Shown here one piece after another: positions 1 to 8,807 of a DNA stretch of 64,000 nt. This stretch comes from Marinobacter gelidimuriae (lineage in GTDB: Bacteria; Pseudomonadota; Gammaproteobacteria; Pseudomonadales; Oleiphilaceae). Position 1 is the stretch's first letter. Every line of letters starts with the position of its first letter. The DNA is taken from positions 59,172-123,171 of the forward strand of contig NZ_KB889908.1 of NCBI RefSeq assembly GCF_000372805.1, written 5' to 3'. The translations under genes were made by a program, and so were the position numbers. The notes beneath the pieces were generated by a model. It searched no databases. It had not been told where the DNA came from and saw only the letters and a program-made list of their open reading frames with translations.

Positions 1-641
1 CGATTTGGCTGGCGAATGTTGTTGAAGGTGAAGTGCTTTTCGGCGTAAATCGGATAGGTTTCGGGGTAATCGTTGATGGTGGCCTGGGCCAAAAGAGCCA
101 AGTCATGAGCGGTAGAATAGTGGTTAGGTGACGGCAATCCGGTGGCGTTCTCGAAATTGGTATTGGTCATGCCCAGGAGTTCAGCCTGCTGGTTCATGAT
201 GTCGACAAACGCGCCCTCGCTGCCGGCAACAAATTCCGCCAAGGCCACCGAGGCGTCGTTACCGGACTGAATCACTACCCCACGTAACAAATCTTCTACC
301 GTTACGCTGGTGCCTTCACGCACAAAGGTACGGGAACCTCCGGTTTGCCAGGCAGTCACGCTGATGGGCACCATGTCGCCCATGGCAACACGGCCCTCAT
401 CCAGCTCGCGCTCAACAATGTACGCGGTCATCATTTTAGTCAGGCTCGCGGGCGGCAGGCGCTCACTGCTGTTGTTTTCCATAATGACGTGCCCGCTTTT
501 GGGCTCCATCAACACGTAGGAACTGCCGGCAATCTGCGGCGGCGCCGGTATCAGTACGGTCTGGGCCAGAGCGTTGCCAGCGACGACCAGCAACAATGTG
601 TACACAAACAAAGCGGAACGAAACAGAGATATAAAAGCCAT
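1..641 (-). CDS. dacA: D-alanyl-D-alanine carboxypeptidase (PBP5/6 type), 3' part beyond window
   Basis: This is a periplasmic DD-carboxypeptidase that trims the terminal D-Ala from peptidoglycan pentapeptides. Only the N-terminal ~213 residues lie in the window; the reading frame runs open off the left edge. The ATG at 641 is followed by a typical Sec signal peptide ending near AGNALA-Q (residues 21-27). The serine acyl-enzyme motif SLTK is at 66-69 and the second motif SGN at 126-128; the KTG motif would lie beyond the edge. In the family, a C-terminal amphipathic helix anchors the enzyme to the inner membrane, which cannot be seen here. It is the last visible gene of the proA-nadD-rsfS-rlmH-mrdA-rodA-rlpA-dacA run, about 90 bp after rlpA, an order conserved in many gammaproteobacteria. 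Whether it is dacA or dacC cannot be told from sequence alone. Confidence 0.93.
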   Translation of the reverse strand, partial: MAFISLFRSALFVYTLLLVVAGNALAQTVLIPAPPQIAGSSYVLMEPKSGHVIMENNSSERLPPASLTKMMTAYIVERELDEGRVAMGDMVPISVTAWQTGGSRTFVREGTSVTVEDLLRGVVIQSGNDASVALAEFVAGSEGAFVDIMNQQAELLGMTNTNFENATGLPSPNHYSTAHDLALLAQATINDYPETYPIYAEKHFTFNNIRQPN

Positions 642-732
642 GGTTTTTTCATTTATCAGTCAGTGTATGGATAGGGTTTACCGGCGACTCTTCAGCGTGG
701 CTCTTGTGCCTGGATCAGCCAGCGCGAACCAG

Positions 733-1695
733 TCAACGTGAGTCCGTCAGCAAAATGGTTTGATGAAAGCCGAAGGTCTGCAGCAACTGTTGGGCTTGCA
801 GGGCGCTCTGTTCATTGTTGAAAGGGCCAGCCTGAACGCGGTGAAAACGCCCGCTACCGGTGTCAGCCACTTTAACCCGCATGGGTGTCTGCATCTGGTT
901 TTGAACCTGTCGTATCAGATTTTTGGCCGCAACGTTGCTGGAGAATGACGCCAACTGCACGAATACTCCTTGAGCTGAAGATGCGACGACTGTTGCGCTA
1001 TCCTGACGTTCTGCCGAAGCCGGCTCCGCCGCCACCACAGGTTCGCGCTGAGGTTCTGGGCGCTTCGGCTTTGATTGCACAGCCACCGCTTGCGACCTGG
1101 CGGCTCCAGCAAACGGTTTATTGGCCAAGAGCATGGCGCCGTCCGGGCTAACCGTAATCGCTGCCACCTCTACCTTTGCGACACCCTGGCCCTGGTAGCC
1201 CAGTCGTTTGGCTGCAGCGTAAGACAAATCAATCATCCGGTCGCCATGAAAAGGACCGCGGTCGTTTACCCGCACAATCACCGAGCGGCCGTTGGCAAGG
1301 CTGGTCACCCGCGCGTAACTGGGAATGCGCAGCGATTTGTGGGCGGCGGTCATCTGGTACATATCGAACACTTCGCCGTTGGAGGTTTTGTGGCCGTGGA
1401 ACTTTTCACCGTACCAGCTTGCCATGCCTTCGGCCACGTACCCGTCGTTGTCGTCCATCACGCTGTATTGTTTGCCCCACACGGTGTAAGACGATTTGTT
1501 GCCTGCCCGCCGCGGCTCCTCATAACGAGGTTGCGCATCTTTTAGCCCGGAGGCGTCAAAGTTGCCGTCAGGCGCGCGATCCTGGCGGATCGTATAACGG
1601 CCGGAATGATCTTTTTCCGGGGGCGCAGAAGCACAGCCGACCAGCATGGCCAGAGCTCCCGCCAACACGACCCACAGGGCAGACTTGATGATCAC
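733..1695 (-). CDS. rlpA: RlpA-family septal ring lytic transglycosylase, lipoprotein with SPOR domain
   Basis: RlpA is an outer-membrane lipoprotein that cleaves denuded (peptide-free) glycan strands at the division septum. I chose the GTG at 1695 because it is preceded by GGGGGA and leads directly into a lipoprotein signal with lipobox LVGC, lipidated Cys at residue 21; another in-frame GTG lies at 1737. The double-psi beta-barrel catalytic domain spans roughly residues 85-170 (GMASWYG and VRVNDRGPF are visible; the Asp of the latter is the conserved catalytic position in the family). A low-complexity Pro/Ala/Glu linker follows, then a C-terminal SPOR domain (about 245-320, starting FVQLASFSS) that in this family binds denuded septal glycan. 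Length is normal. It lies between rodA and dacA in the elongation operon. Confidence 0.93.
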   Translation of the reverse strand: MIIKSALWVVLAGALAMLVGCASAPPEKDHSGRYTIRQDRAPDGNFDASGLKDAQPRYEEPRRAGNKSSYTVWGKQYSVMDDNDGYVAEGMASWYGEKFHGHKTSNGEVFDMYQMTAAHKSLRIPSYARVTSLANGRSVIVRVNDRGPFHGDRMIDLSYAAAKRLGYQGQGVAKVEVAAITVSPDGAMLLANKPFAGAARSQAVAVQSKPKRPEPQREPVVAAEPASAERQDSATVVASSAQGVFVQLASFSSNVAAKNLIRQVQNQMQTPMRVKVADTGSGRFHRVQAGPFNNEQSALQAQQLLQTFGFHQTILLTDSR

Positions 1696-1807
1696 AGTGG
1701 GATATCCCCCATAATTGAAAACCGCAAAAGCGGGCACTGCCCCATTCTAACGGCTGCGGCTGGTACTACGCCATTACCGGGCAGCCATGGTTGCGATCCG
1801 GAACTGT

Positions 1808-2950
1808 TCACGAACAGATCATACGGCGGTGGGTGTGAATCGACATCAACACCCCGAAAGCCGCCATAAAGGTAACCCCGGAGGTACCGCCGTAACTGAC
1901 CAGGGGCAGCGGCACGCCCACCACAGGCAACATACCGCTGACCATACCAATATTGACAAAAATATAAATGAAAAAGGTCATGGTCAATGCGCCTGCCAGC
2001 AAGCGACTAAACGAATCCTGAGCAGAAACTGCAATGTAAAGGCAGCGCAGAATAATCAGAAAATACACCGTTAGCAAAACCAGCATGCCGACAAAGCCAA
2101 ACTCTTCCGCCAGCACAGCCACAATGAAGTCGGTGTGGCTTTCGGGCAGAAATTCCAGACGCGACTGGGTGCCGTGTAGCCAGCCCTTGCCATCGTAGCC
2201 ACCGGAACCGATAGCGGTTTTAGACTGGATGATATTCCAGCCTGCCCCCAGCGGGTCACTTTGCGGGTCCAGCATGGTCAGCACCCGCTGTTTTTGGTAA
2301 TCGCGCATGCCGTACATCCACATCACCGGCGCCGACACCGATACCAACGCAAAAAATGCCGCAATCAATTTCCAGCTGATACCGGCAAAAAACACCACGA
2401 AAATACCCGCCATACCAACCAGCAGGGAGGTGCCCAAATCAGGCTGTTTGACGATCATCGCCATAGGCACCAACACGATGGCCATACCCACCGCCAGATG
2501 ACGCAAGCGTGGCGGCAGATAATGGCGCGACAAATACCAGGCCGCCATCATTGGCACCACCAGCTTCATGTATTCGGAAGGCTGGAACCGGGGCAAACCG
2601 GGAACCGCCAGCCAGCGCTGGGCGCCCTTGGCACCAACGCCCACCAGCAGCACAGCCACCAGCGCCACCAGGCCGAGGGTGTAAAACAGCGGTGCCCAGC
2701 GGCGAAACACGGCAGGGTCAAGCTGGGCCAGCACTACCATTGCGACGAAGGCAATTCCCAGACGAATACCCTGAGCCTTGACAACGTCTATATTGCGGTC
2801 GGCACCGCTGTAAAGCACAAAAAGGCCGCCACCCATCAGCATCAGCAGCAACACCAGTAGAATGGGGTCAAGATGCACCGTCGCCCAAAAACCGCGGGGG
2901 TTTCCCAAGGAGCTGCTGTCGGTGCCGTGTAATATATCCCGATTGGCCAT
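1808..2950 (-). CDS. rodA: RodA peptidoglycan glycosyltransferase (SEDS family)
   Basis: RodA polymerises glycan strands from lipid II during lateral wall growth, as the partner of PBP2 in the elongasome. The 380-residue protein has about ten hydrophobic segments. The C-terminal half carries family hallmarks: SHTDFIVAVLAEEFG, then LPLVSYGGTSG near the C-terminus, the signature that distinguishes SEDS proteins. The ATG at 2950 shares one base with the mrdA stop (TGATG arrangement), so translation is probably coupled to the PBP2 gene, which fits the obligate RodA-PBP2 pair. The alternative, FtsW, is encoded separately at 38249-39451 inside the dcw cluster, so the assignment to RodA is secure from context. 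Confidence 0.97.
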   Translation of the reverse strand: MANRDILHGTDSSSLGNPRGFWATVHLDPILLVLLLMLMGGGLFVLYSGADRNIDVVKAQGIRLGIAFVAMVVLAQLDPAVFRRWAPLFYTLGLVALVAVLLVGVGAKGAQRWLAVPGLPRFQPSEYMKLVVPMMAAWYLSRHYLPPRLRHLAVGMAIVLVPMAMIVKQPDLGTSLLVGMAGIFVVFFAGISWKLIAAFFALVSVSAPVMWMYGMRDYQKQRVLTMLDPQSDPLGAGWNIIQSKTAIGSGGYDGKGWLHGTQSRLEFLPESHTDFIVAVLAEEFGFVGMLVLLTVYFLIILRCLYIAVSAQDSFSRLLAGALTMTFFIYIFVNIGMVSGMLPVVGVPLPLVSYGGTSGVTFMAAFGVLMSIHTHRRMICS

Positions 2951-4854
2951 CAGCCAGGGCCCTCAACGTTGGCGATGTCTGCGGCGGCGCCCTCTCTATC
3001 ACCCCCGCCTTCGCCGAATTCCAACAGCCAGGCGTCAAACAGGGCGCGCGCCACCGGCGCAGCAGTACTGCTGCCGCCACCGCCGTTTTCCACAATCACC
3101 GACACAGCAATCTGCGGGTTATCTACCGGCGCAAACCCCACAAACATCGCGTGATCACGCAGCCGCTCTTTCACTTCCTCTGCATCGTACTCTTCATCTT
3201 CAGCTAAGGAGAAAACCTGGGCCGTGCCGGTTTTACCGGCCATTCGGTAGCTGGCGTTTGCGCCAGAGGCACGGGCGGTTCCGCGCGCGCCGTGCATCAC
3301 GTCGGCCATGGCCTCCACTACAAACTCCCAGTCGTCCGGATTTTTTAGCGTTAACGGCGCGTGATTTTGCTCCGGCAAAAAACTCGTGAGATCGTTGTTG
3401 CCGTCAATACTTTTTAGCAGCCGCGGCTCTATCCAAAACCCACGGTCGGCAATCAGCGCCGTGGCCGTTGCCAACTGCAAAGGCGTGGCCAACATGAAAC
3501 CTTGGCCGATACCCAGATTAACCGTGTCACCGGGATACCAGGGTTCCTGCCGGGCGCCCTGCTTCCATTCCCGTGAAGGAAGAAGGCCACTCAGTGCCCC
3601 TGCTACGTCCAGCGCAGCGTCTTCACCGAATCCAAATCGAGAAAGGTAGTGGTGAATGGTATCAACCCCCATGTCCACCGCGATTTCGTAAAAATACACA
3701 TCGCAGGATTGGGTTATGGCCAGGTCAAGGTCAACCCACCCATGCCCTGAACGTTTCCAGTCCCGATAGCGCCGTCCAGACGAGTTCAACTGGAAATAAC
3801 CTGGATCCCACACCCGGCGTGTGCGATTTGTTGCACCGCTATCCAGTGCCGCAATCGCCAGCATCGGTTTCAGAGTAGAGCCAGGGGGGTACTGCCCACG
3901 AAGGGCGCGGTTAAACAAAGGTTTATCGCGGCTTTCACTCAGTTCGCGATAGTCTTCTACGCTGATGCCGGTCACAAACTGGTTGGCGTCAAACGCCGGC
4001 ACACTGGCCAACGCCAGAATACCGCCTGTTGCCGGTTCAATCGCCACAATGGCTCCGCGCCGACCGTCAAGCAGCTTGTGGGCCAGCTTCTGTAAGCGCA
4101 AATCCAGATGCAGCTGAATATTTTCACCGGGCACCGGATTTTTGCGCTCCAACACCCTAAGGGTGCGGCCACGAGCGTTGGTTTCAACATGCTGGTAGCC
4201 AACCTTGCCGTGCAGCTGCTGTTCGTAAAAACGCTCAATTCCAGATTTTCCGATGTAATTAGTACCGGCGTAGTTAACCGGATCAATACGCTGCAACTCA
4301 CTTTGATTAATGCGCCCCACGAAGCCCAAGGCATGGGCGGTAAATTCGCTGTGGGGGTAGTAGCGCACCAGCTCGGCCTGCACTTCTACGCCCGGTAACT
4401 CATGGCGCAGCACCGCTAGCCGGGCGATTTCTTCTTCATTAAGATCATAACGCAGAGGCAATTCCTGAAACGGACGGCGGCGCTCTTTCAAGCGGCGCTG
4501 AAAGCGTTCAAGGTCTTCATCGGAAATGGACAGAATGGTTTGCAGGCGCGCCAGGGTAGCGCTCATATCAGCAATGCGCTCGGGCACCAGAGTCACGCTG
4601 AACACCGGGCGGTTTTCCGCCAGCAGCACGCGGTTGCGATCGTATACCAACCCCCGAGGCGGCGGCACCGACTGCACCTGAACCCGATTTTTGTCTGACA
4701 GTGTGGTGTAGATCTCGTGTTCTACTACTTGCAACTGGTACAGGCGCGCAATCAACGCTCCCGTTAGCAACATTACAAAAATCAGCATGACCAGAGTGCG
4801 GCGCTGGAACAAACGGCGTTCAGCGGCTATATTTTTGAATTCACCCCAAGGCAT
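2950..4854 (-). CDS. mrdA: Penicillin-binding protein 2, peptidoglycan DD-transpeptidase MrdA
   Basis: This is the class B penicillin-binding protein that cross-links new peptidoglycan during elongation, a target of mecillinam-type beta-lactams. The 634-residue protein has one N-terminal membrane anchor (about residues 20-40), a pedestal/dimerisation domain, then the transpeptidase domain: active-site STLK at 326-329 (within PPGSTLKP), SCD at 383-385 and KTGT at 541-544. SCD as the second motif is usual for PBP2. The C-terminus is acidic and glycine-rich (EFGEGGGDREG). It sits between rlmH and rodA with a one-base overlap into rodA. Length and motif order match the family; nothing is truncated. 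Confidence 0.97.
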   Translation of the reverse strand: MPWGEFKNIAAERRLFQRRTLVMLIFVMLLTGALIARLYQLQVVEHEIYTTLSDKNRVQVQSVPPPRGLVYDRNRVLLAENRPVFSVTLVPERIADMSATLARLQTILSISDEDLERFQRRLKERRRPFQELPLRYDLNEEEIARLAVLRHELPGVEVQAELVRYYPHSEFTAHALGFVGRINQSELQRIDPVNYAGTNYIGKSGIERFYEQQLHGKVGYQHVETNARGRTLRVLERKNPVPGENIQLHLDLRLQKLAHKLLDGRRGAIVAIEPATGGILALASVPAFDANQFVTGISVEDYRELSESRDKPLFNRALRGQYPPGSTLKPMLAIAALDSGATNRTRRVWDPGYFQLNSSGRRYRDWKRSGHGWVDLDLAITQSCDVYFYEIAVDMGVDTIHHYLSRFGFGEDAALDVAGALSGLLPSREWKQGARQEPWYPGDTVNLGIGQGFMLATPLQLATATALIADRGFWIEPRLLKSIDGNNDLTSFLPEQNHAPLTLKNPDDWEFVVEAMADVMHGARGTARASGANASYRMAGKTGTAQVFSLAEDEEYDAEEVKERLRDHAMFVGFAPVDNPQIAVSVIVENGGGGSSTAAPVARALFDAWLLEFGEGGGDREGAAADIANVEGPG

Positions 4855-4875
4855 GAAGCACTCCCATCGTGCGCC

Positions 4876-5346
4876 TTACGCCCTGTGGTAAGGATGATTG
4901 CGGGTAATGGACCAGGCTCGGTACAGCTGCTCCGCTAACACAATGCGTACCAACGGGTGAGGCAGCGTCAGCAGCGATAAAGACCATTGTTGGTCGGCGC
5001 GCTGGCGACAGGCGTCAGCAAGCCCGTCCGGCCCGCCCACCAGAAAGTTGACGTCGCGGCCATCCTGTTGCCAGTTTTCCAGTTGCGCAGCCAGTTTTTC
5101 TGTCGACCAGGGACTCCCACCCACTTCCAGCGCTACCACCCGGTCTTTCGGTTGGGTAGCGGCAAGAATGGCATCGCTTTCGCGCTGAATGAGTCTGGGG
5201 ATGTCCGGGTTTTTACCCCGGTGTGCCATGGCGATTTCGATCAGCTCCAGAGATAACTCCGGAGGCATGCGGCGAGCGTAATCCAGATAACCGGCACTGA
5301 CCCAGTCGGGCATTTTTTGCCCCACGCAGATCAGACGTAAACGCAT
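4876..5346 (-). CDS. rlmH: 23S rRNA pseudouridine-1915 N3-methyltransferase RlmH
   Basis: RlmH methylates pseudouridine 1915 in helix 69 of 23S rRNA on assembled 70S ribosomes, using S-adenosylmethionine. The 156-residue length is typical of this small SPOUT-fold enzyme. Visible hallmarks are the N-terminal [13 protein letters not shown], the SAM-binding loop FLVGGPDGL in the middle, and the C-terminal [16 protein letters not shown] and NHPYHR segments that form the trefoil knot in known structures. It follows rsfS with only 2 bp between stop and start, so the two ribosome-related genes are translationally linked, and it precedes mrdA by about 20 bp. This rsfS-rlmH-mrdA-rodA order is shared with E. 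coli. Confidence 0.97.
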   Translation of the reverse strand: MRLRLICVGQKMPDWVSAGYLDYARRMPPELSLELIEIAMAHRGKNPDIPRLIQRESDAILAATQPKDRVVALEVGGSPWSTEKLAAQLENWQQDGRDVNFLVGGPDGLADACRQRADQQWSLSLLTLPHPLVRIVLAEQLYRAWSITRNHPYHRA

Positions 5347-5348
5347 GG

Positions 5349-5705
5349 TTATTCGCCGCCCGCGAGACCAAAATCAGGTGCAGGGGCGTCACGCCAAAAT
5401 CGTTCCAAGTCGTAAAATTCGCGAGCCGCCGGCATCATTACATGCACCACAACGTCACCCAAATCCACCAGTATCCAGTCGCTACCGCCTGCGCCTTCTA
5501 TATGATCAACCCGAACACCCTGCTCTTTGGCGTCAACGACGACCGAATTGGCCAACGCTTTCAAGTGTCGGTTGGACGTGCCAGACGCCAAAACCATGAA
5601 ATCTGTGACACCGGTGCGCTCACGCACATCAATGACACTTAAATCCTGGGCTTTTACATCTTCCAGCGCGTTTATTACCAGATCTTTCAGTTGTTCGGCC
5701 TGCAT
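5349..5705 (-). CDS. rsfS: Ribosomal silencing factor RsfS
   Basis: RsfS binds ribosomal protein L14 and blocks joining of the 30S and 50S subunits, lowering translation in starvation and stationary phase. The 118-residue product shows the family pattern: an N-terminal [21 protein letters not shown], then [18 protein letters not shown] and [16 protein letters not shown] prefer the ATG at 5705 because the product then starts like characterised homologues; an in-frame GTG lies two codons upstream. The gene lies between nadD and rlmH and is part of the proA-to-dacA run. The C-terminal tail after the core ([14 protein letters not shown]) is short and not obviously conserved. Confidence 0.95.
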   Translation of the reverse strand: MQAEQLKDLVINALEDVKAQDLSVIDVRERTGVTDFMVLASGTSNRHLKALANSVVVDAKEQGVRVDHIEGAGGSDWILVDLGDVVVHVMMPAAREFYDLERFWRDAPAPDFGLAGGE

Positions 5706-5774
5706 AATCACCCTGTTGCCCGGGCTCTGGCCAGAATGGCCGCCCGAAAAGTCGTTATTAACGCGATTGTAGCA

Positions 5775-6425
5775 CTAAAGTTCCACCGCAGGGCAGGCAC
5801 CATAGAGCCCTTGCCGGTGAATTTCTGCCAGCGCTGGCAAAGGAAGCAGGTAGCGCGCGGAATGACCCGACGCCAGACGCTGACGAATGGCGGTCGCGGA
5901 AATATCCAGCAAGGGCGGCGCAAACATTACAATTCGGCCACAAGGCGAGTTTTTAAGCTCATGACCGTGTTCGACGTAATGCTTCGACAGCAAAAAGGCG
6001 GGCACACCCTGTGGGTCTAGCGTCGGCCCGGGGCGGCTGACCACCACAATATGCGCCAGTGCCAGAATTTCCTGCCACTGGCGCCAGCGATCAAAACCGG
6101 CAAACGCATCGGTACCCACGGCCATCACCAGTGGGCAATCCGAGCCCAATTCGGCGCGCAGTTGGCGCAGGGTGTCGGCGGTAAAGGATTTACCGCCGCG
6201 ATCCAACTCGCGCGGGTCAATCGCCAACGCCGGCTCGTCCTTAATCGCCAGTTGCAAAAGCCGAAGTCGCTGGTCGGCGGTTGCGCCTGTTGCGCCGCGG
6301 TGCGGGGGAGTATAGCTGGGCACCAGGTGCACCTGAGCCACTCCCAGATAACCCTTGAGCTCGAGGCCTAGTCGCAGGTGGCCGTGGTGCACTGGGTCAA
6401 AGGTTCCACCATAAATTACGTGCAT
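5775..6425 (-). CDS. nadD: Nicotinate-nucleotide adenylyltransferase NadD
   Basis: NadD converts nicotinate mononucleotide and ATP to deamido-NAD, the penultimate step of NAD biosynthesis in the cytoplasm. The 216-residue protein starts MHVIYGGTFDPVHHGHL, in which GGTFDPVHxGH is the nucleotidyltransferase ATP-binding signature. Near the C-terminus LDISATAIRQRL contains the ISST/ISAT-type motif that contacts the triphosphate. Length is normal (E. coli about 213). The start is 3 bp after the proA stop, suggesting co-translation; rsfS follows after about 70 bp. The proA-nadD-rsfS-rlmH order is conserved in many gammaproteobacteria. Confidence 0.96.
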   Translation of the reverse strand: MHVIYGGTFDPVHHGHLRLGLELKGYLGVAQVHLVPSYTPPHRGATGATADQRLRLLQLAIKDEPALAIDPRELDRGGKSFTADTLRQLRAELGSDCPLVMAVGTDAFAGFDRWRQWQEILALAHIVVVSRPGPTLDPQGVPAFLLSKHYVEHGHELKNSPCGRIVMFAPPLLDISATAIRQRLASGHSARYLLPLPALAEIHRQGLYGACPAVEL

Positions 6426-6428
6426 GCG

Positions 6429-7685
6429 CTAAACCCGGATATGACCGTCACCGAACACCACGTACTTTTGCGACGTCAGGCCCTCCAGCCCCACTGGCCC
6501 TCGGGCGTGAATTTTGTCAGTGGAAATTCCGATTTCCGCGCCCAGACCGTATTCAAAACCATCGGCAAAGCGGGTGGAGGCATTCACCATCACCGAGCTG
6601 GAATCCACTTCGGTAAGAAAGCGCCGGGCGCGGGTGTAATTTTCGGTGATAATGCTGTCGGTGTGCTGGGAGCTGAACTGACTGATATGAGCAATAGCGC
6701 CGTCCAGGCCATCCACTACCTTTACCGCAAGAATAGGGGCCAGGTATTCTGCGTCCCAGTCGGCTTCTGTCGCCGGCGTCATCTCGCTGACAATCTCCCG
6801 ACTGCGCTCGCAGCCGCGCAGTTCTACACCTTTTTCTACGAACGCAGCGTTCAGCAGCGGTAGCATATCGGCGGCGATTTTCTCATCCACCAGCAGAGTT
6901 TCCATGGTATTACAGGTGCCGTAACGTTGGGTTTTGGCGTTCACGGCCACCGCCAGCGCCTTTTCAGGATCGGCGTGACTGTCGATATAAACGTGACATA
7001 CGCCATCAAGGTGCTTGATCACCGGAACCCGGGCGTCACGGCTGACGCGCTCAATCAGGCCTTTGCCACCGCGCGGTACGATAACGTCAACGTACTGCGG
7101 CATAGTGATCAGCTCGCCCACTGCGGCGCGATCGGCGGTGGCAATAATCTGAACAGCCGTTTCCGGCAGACCGGCTTGAGCCAAACTACTGGAAATACAG
7201 CGCGCAATCGCCTGATTGGAGTGAATGGATTCAGAGCCGCCGCGCAATATCGCGGCGTTACCAGACTTCAGACAAAGGCTGGCTGCTTCAACGGTCACAT
7301 TCGGGCGTGACTCATAAATAATACCGATAACACCGAGCGGCACTCGCATCTTACCGACCTGAATGCCCGATGGCCTGTACGCCATGTCGGTTATTACGCC
7401 GATTGGGTCTGACAGGCCAGCCACCTGATGTAACCCTTCAATCATGGCGTCTACTCGCGCCGGCGTCAGTTCTAAGCGGTCCAGCATGGCGCTATCCAAG
7501 CCGTTGGCCTTGGCAGCACAAAGATCTTGCTTATTGGCCTCGGTCAGTTCGGCGCGGGCGGCGCCCAAGGCCTGGGCCATAGCCAGCAGCGCCTGATTAC
7601 GTACCGCTGTGGTTGATCGGGCAACGTGTTTCGCTGCTGCACGAGCCTGGGCACCCACTTCATTCATGTATGCTGCAATGTCCAT
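6429..7685 (-). CDS. proA: Glutamate-5-semialdehyde dehydrogenase ProA
   Basis: ProA reduces gamma-glutamyl phosphate to glutamate-5-semialdehyde with NADPH, the second step of proline synthesis. From the ATG at 7685 the product is 418 residues, almost exactly the E. coli length; this start has AAAGG ten bases upstream, whereas the longer open frame to 7742 would add an unconserved tail. Family landmarks include [22 protein letters not shown] and the active-site Cys in [11 protein letters not shown]. The C-terminal [13 protein letters not shown] is characteristic of ProA. It appears to be the first gene of the long minus-strand operon, diverging from the degenerate-GGDEF operon at 7821. proB is not in the window. 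Confidence 0.97.
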   Translation of the reverse strand: MDIAAYMNEVGAQARAAAKHVARSTTAVRNQALLAMAQALGAARAELTEANKQDLCAAKANGLDSAMLDRLELTPARVDAMIEGLHQVAGLSDPIGVITDMAYRPSGIQVGKMRVPLGVIGIIYESRPNVTVEAASLCLKSGNAAILRGGSESIHSNQAIARCISSSLAQAGLPETAVQIIATADRAAVGELITMPQYVDVIVPRGGKGLIERVSRDARVPVIKHLDGVCHVYIDSHADPEKALAVAVNAKTQRYGTCNTMETLLVDEKIAADMLPLLNAAFVEKGVELRGCERSREIVSEMTPATEADWDAEYLAPILAVKVVDGLDGAIAHISQFSSQHTDSIITENYTRARRFLTEVDSSSVMVNASTRFADGFEYGLGAEIGISTDKIHARGPVGLEGLTSQKYVVFGDGHIRV

Positions 7686-7767
7686 CCGCTTGTTACCTTT
7701 CAATTCTGATGTCGCAAGAGCCTTAACTTTACCTGTCTGCATTCAAGTACGCACCCCAAACGACTAG

Positions 7768-7773
7768 TATACT
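7768..7773 (+). promoter_or_regulatory. Possible -10 element for the 7821 operon
   Basis: TATACT, preceded by TAG, lies 47 bp before the ATG at 7821, in the only gap between divergent proA and the three-gene operon. I see no convincing -35 at the right spacing, so this is a weak call. The ribosome-binding site AAAGGAA just before 7821 is clear. Confidence 0.3.
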
Positions 7774-7820
7774 CGTGCCTTAAACTCCGAAAACCCGTTG
7801 TCACTAAAAGGAACACGAAC

Positions 7821-8807
7821 ATGGCCACGATGGCCGGCTCCGTGCTGTTAAAACCCCTTGCACACAGCGCCTTCATTGGTGCTGCAGCTATGGCTGCGAT
7901 CTGTGTGCCGGCAAGTGAGCCACTGTTAGCCGCCTGCACTGCAACGGTTGGCGGCATTGTGGTGTGCAGCCCGACGTTCCGCAAACGCCATGGCTCCGCA
8001 CCTTGGCCTGCCCTGCGCGCCGGATTTTTTGTTATTCTGGTGCTATTGGTCGCCACTGCCGCATTAACAGACCGGTGGCTTATGAGTTATTGGCTCTACG
8101 GCCTGCCACTGCTAGCCTATGTTGCAGTGCCGCGGCGCGGGGCCTGGATTGCCATTGTTGCGGTTGTCGCCATCGCCATGTTTATGGTGTATCAGGCCAG
8201 CGGCATTGCCCAACGCCATCAGATGATCGGCGCCTTTTTTCTAACCCTGCTCCTCAGCCTGATGCTGATATTTCTACTGGAGTTCAAACGCCGCCAGCTA
8301 ATGCCCCTGCGACGCACCGACGAGCTGACCAACGCCGCCAGCCAACAGCACCTGACCGCCGACTTGAATAAAGAAATCCAACGCAGCGAGCGCGAAGGCA
8401 CAACCCTGTCAGTCATCATGCTGGCATTAAAAACCAGCAACGATGCAGAGCCGGCGGGTGCCGATTTGCGTTCGATTCTGCCGCAAATCAGGCGCTATTT
8501 GCACAGCCACATCCGCGACTTTGACGCTTATTATCGCGTTGCAAATCTTCAGTTCCTGATTATTCTTCCCGGTATTACCAGCTCCCAGGCCTCGCGGCAG
8601 GCCGAGGCTCTGCAGCGCGGCGTGCAAAAACTGTTAACCAACCACCAACTGACCATGACACTCAGCACCGGTGCCGCCGGACTCAACATTGGCGATGACG
8701 CCAGCAGCCTGCAACGTAGCGTCACAGCCGCGTTACGCAGGGCCCAGCAACACGCCAGTCATAACAGCCAGAACTTCAACGGGCGGAACCAGGAGCCAAA
8801 GGCATGA
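7821..8807 (+). CDS. Membrane protein with degenerate GGDEF domain retaining the I-site (A)
   Basis: The 328-residue protein has an N-terminal membrane region with about five hydrophobic segments (roughly 17-50, 67-84, 90-104, 108-126, 136-155), then a C-terminal domain aligning with GGDEF diguanylate cyclases. The domain entry DELTN is at 167-171, and RDFDAYYRVANLQF occupies the place where active enzymes have RxxDxxxRxGGDEF. The active-site GGDEF is therefore replaced by A241-N-L-Q-F245, and the metal-binding Asp pair is absent (LALKTS). The inhibitory c-di-GMP-binding motif RxxD is kept (R232, D235). I infer no cyclase activity and a possible c-di-GMP sensing or scaffolding role. The start is supported by AAAGGAA. 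It overlaps the next gene by 4 bp (ATGA). The true ligand is unknown. Confidence 0.8.
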   Translation: MATMAGSVLLKPLAHSAFIGAAAMAAICVPASEPLLAACTATVGGIVVCSPTFRKRHGSAPWPALRAGFFVILVLLVATAALTDRWLMSYWLYGLPLLAYVAVPRRGAWIAIVAVVAIAMFMVYQASGIAQRHQMIGAFFLTLLLSLMLIFLLEFKRRQLMPLRRTDELTNAASQQHLTADLNKEIQRSEREGTTLSVIMLALKTSNDAEPAGADLRSILPQIRRYLHSHIRDFDAYYRVANLQFLIILPGITSSQASRQAEALQRGVQKLLTNHQLTMTLSTGAAGLNIGDDASSLQRSVTAALRRAQQHASHNSQNFNGRNQEPKA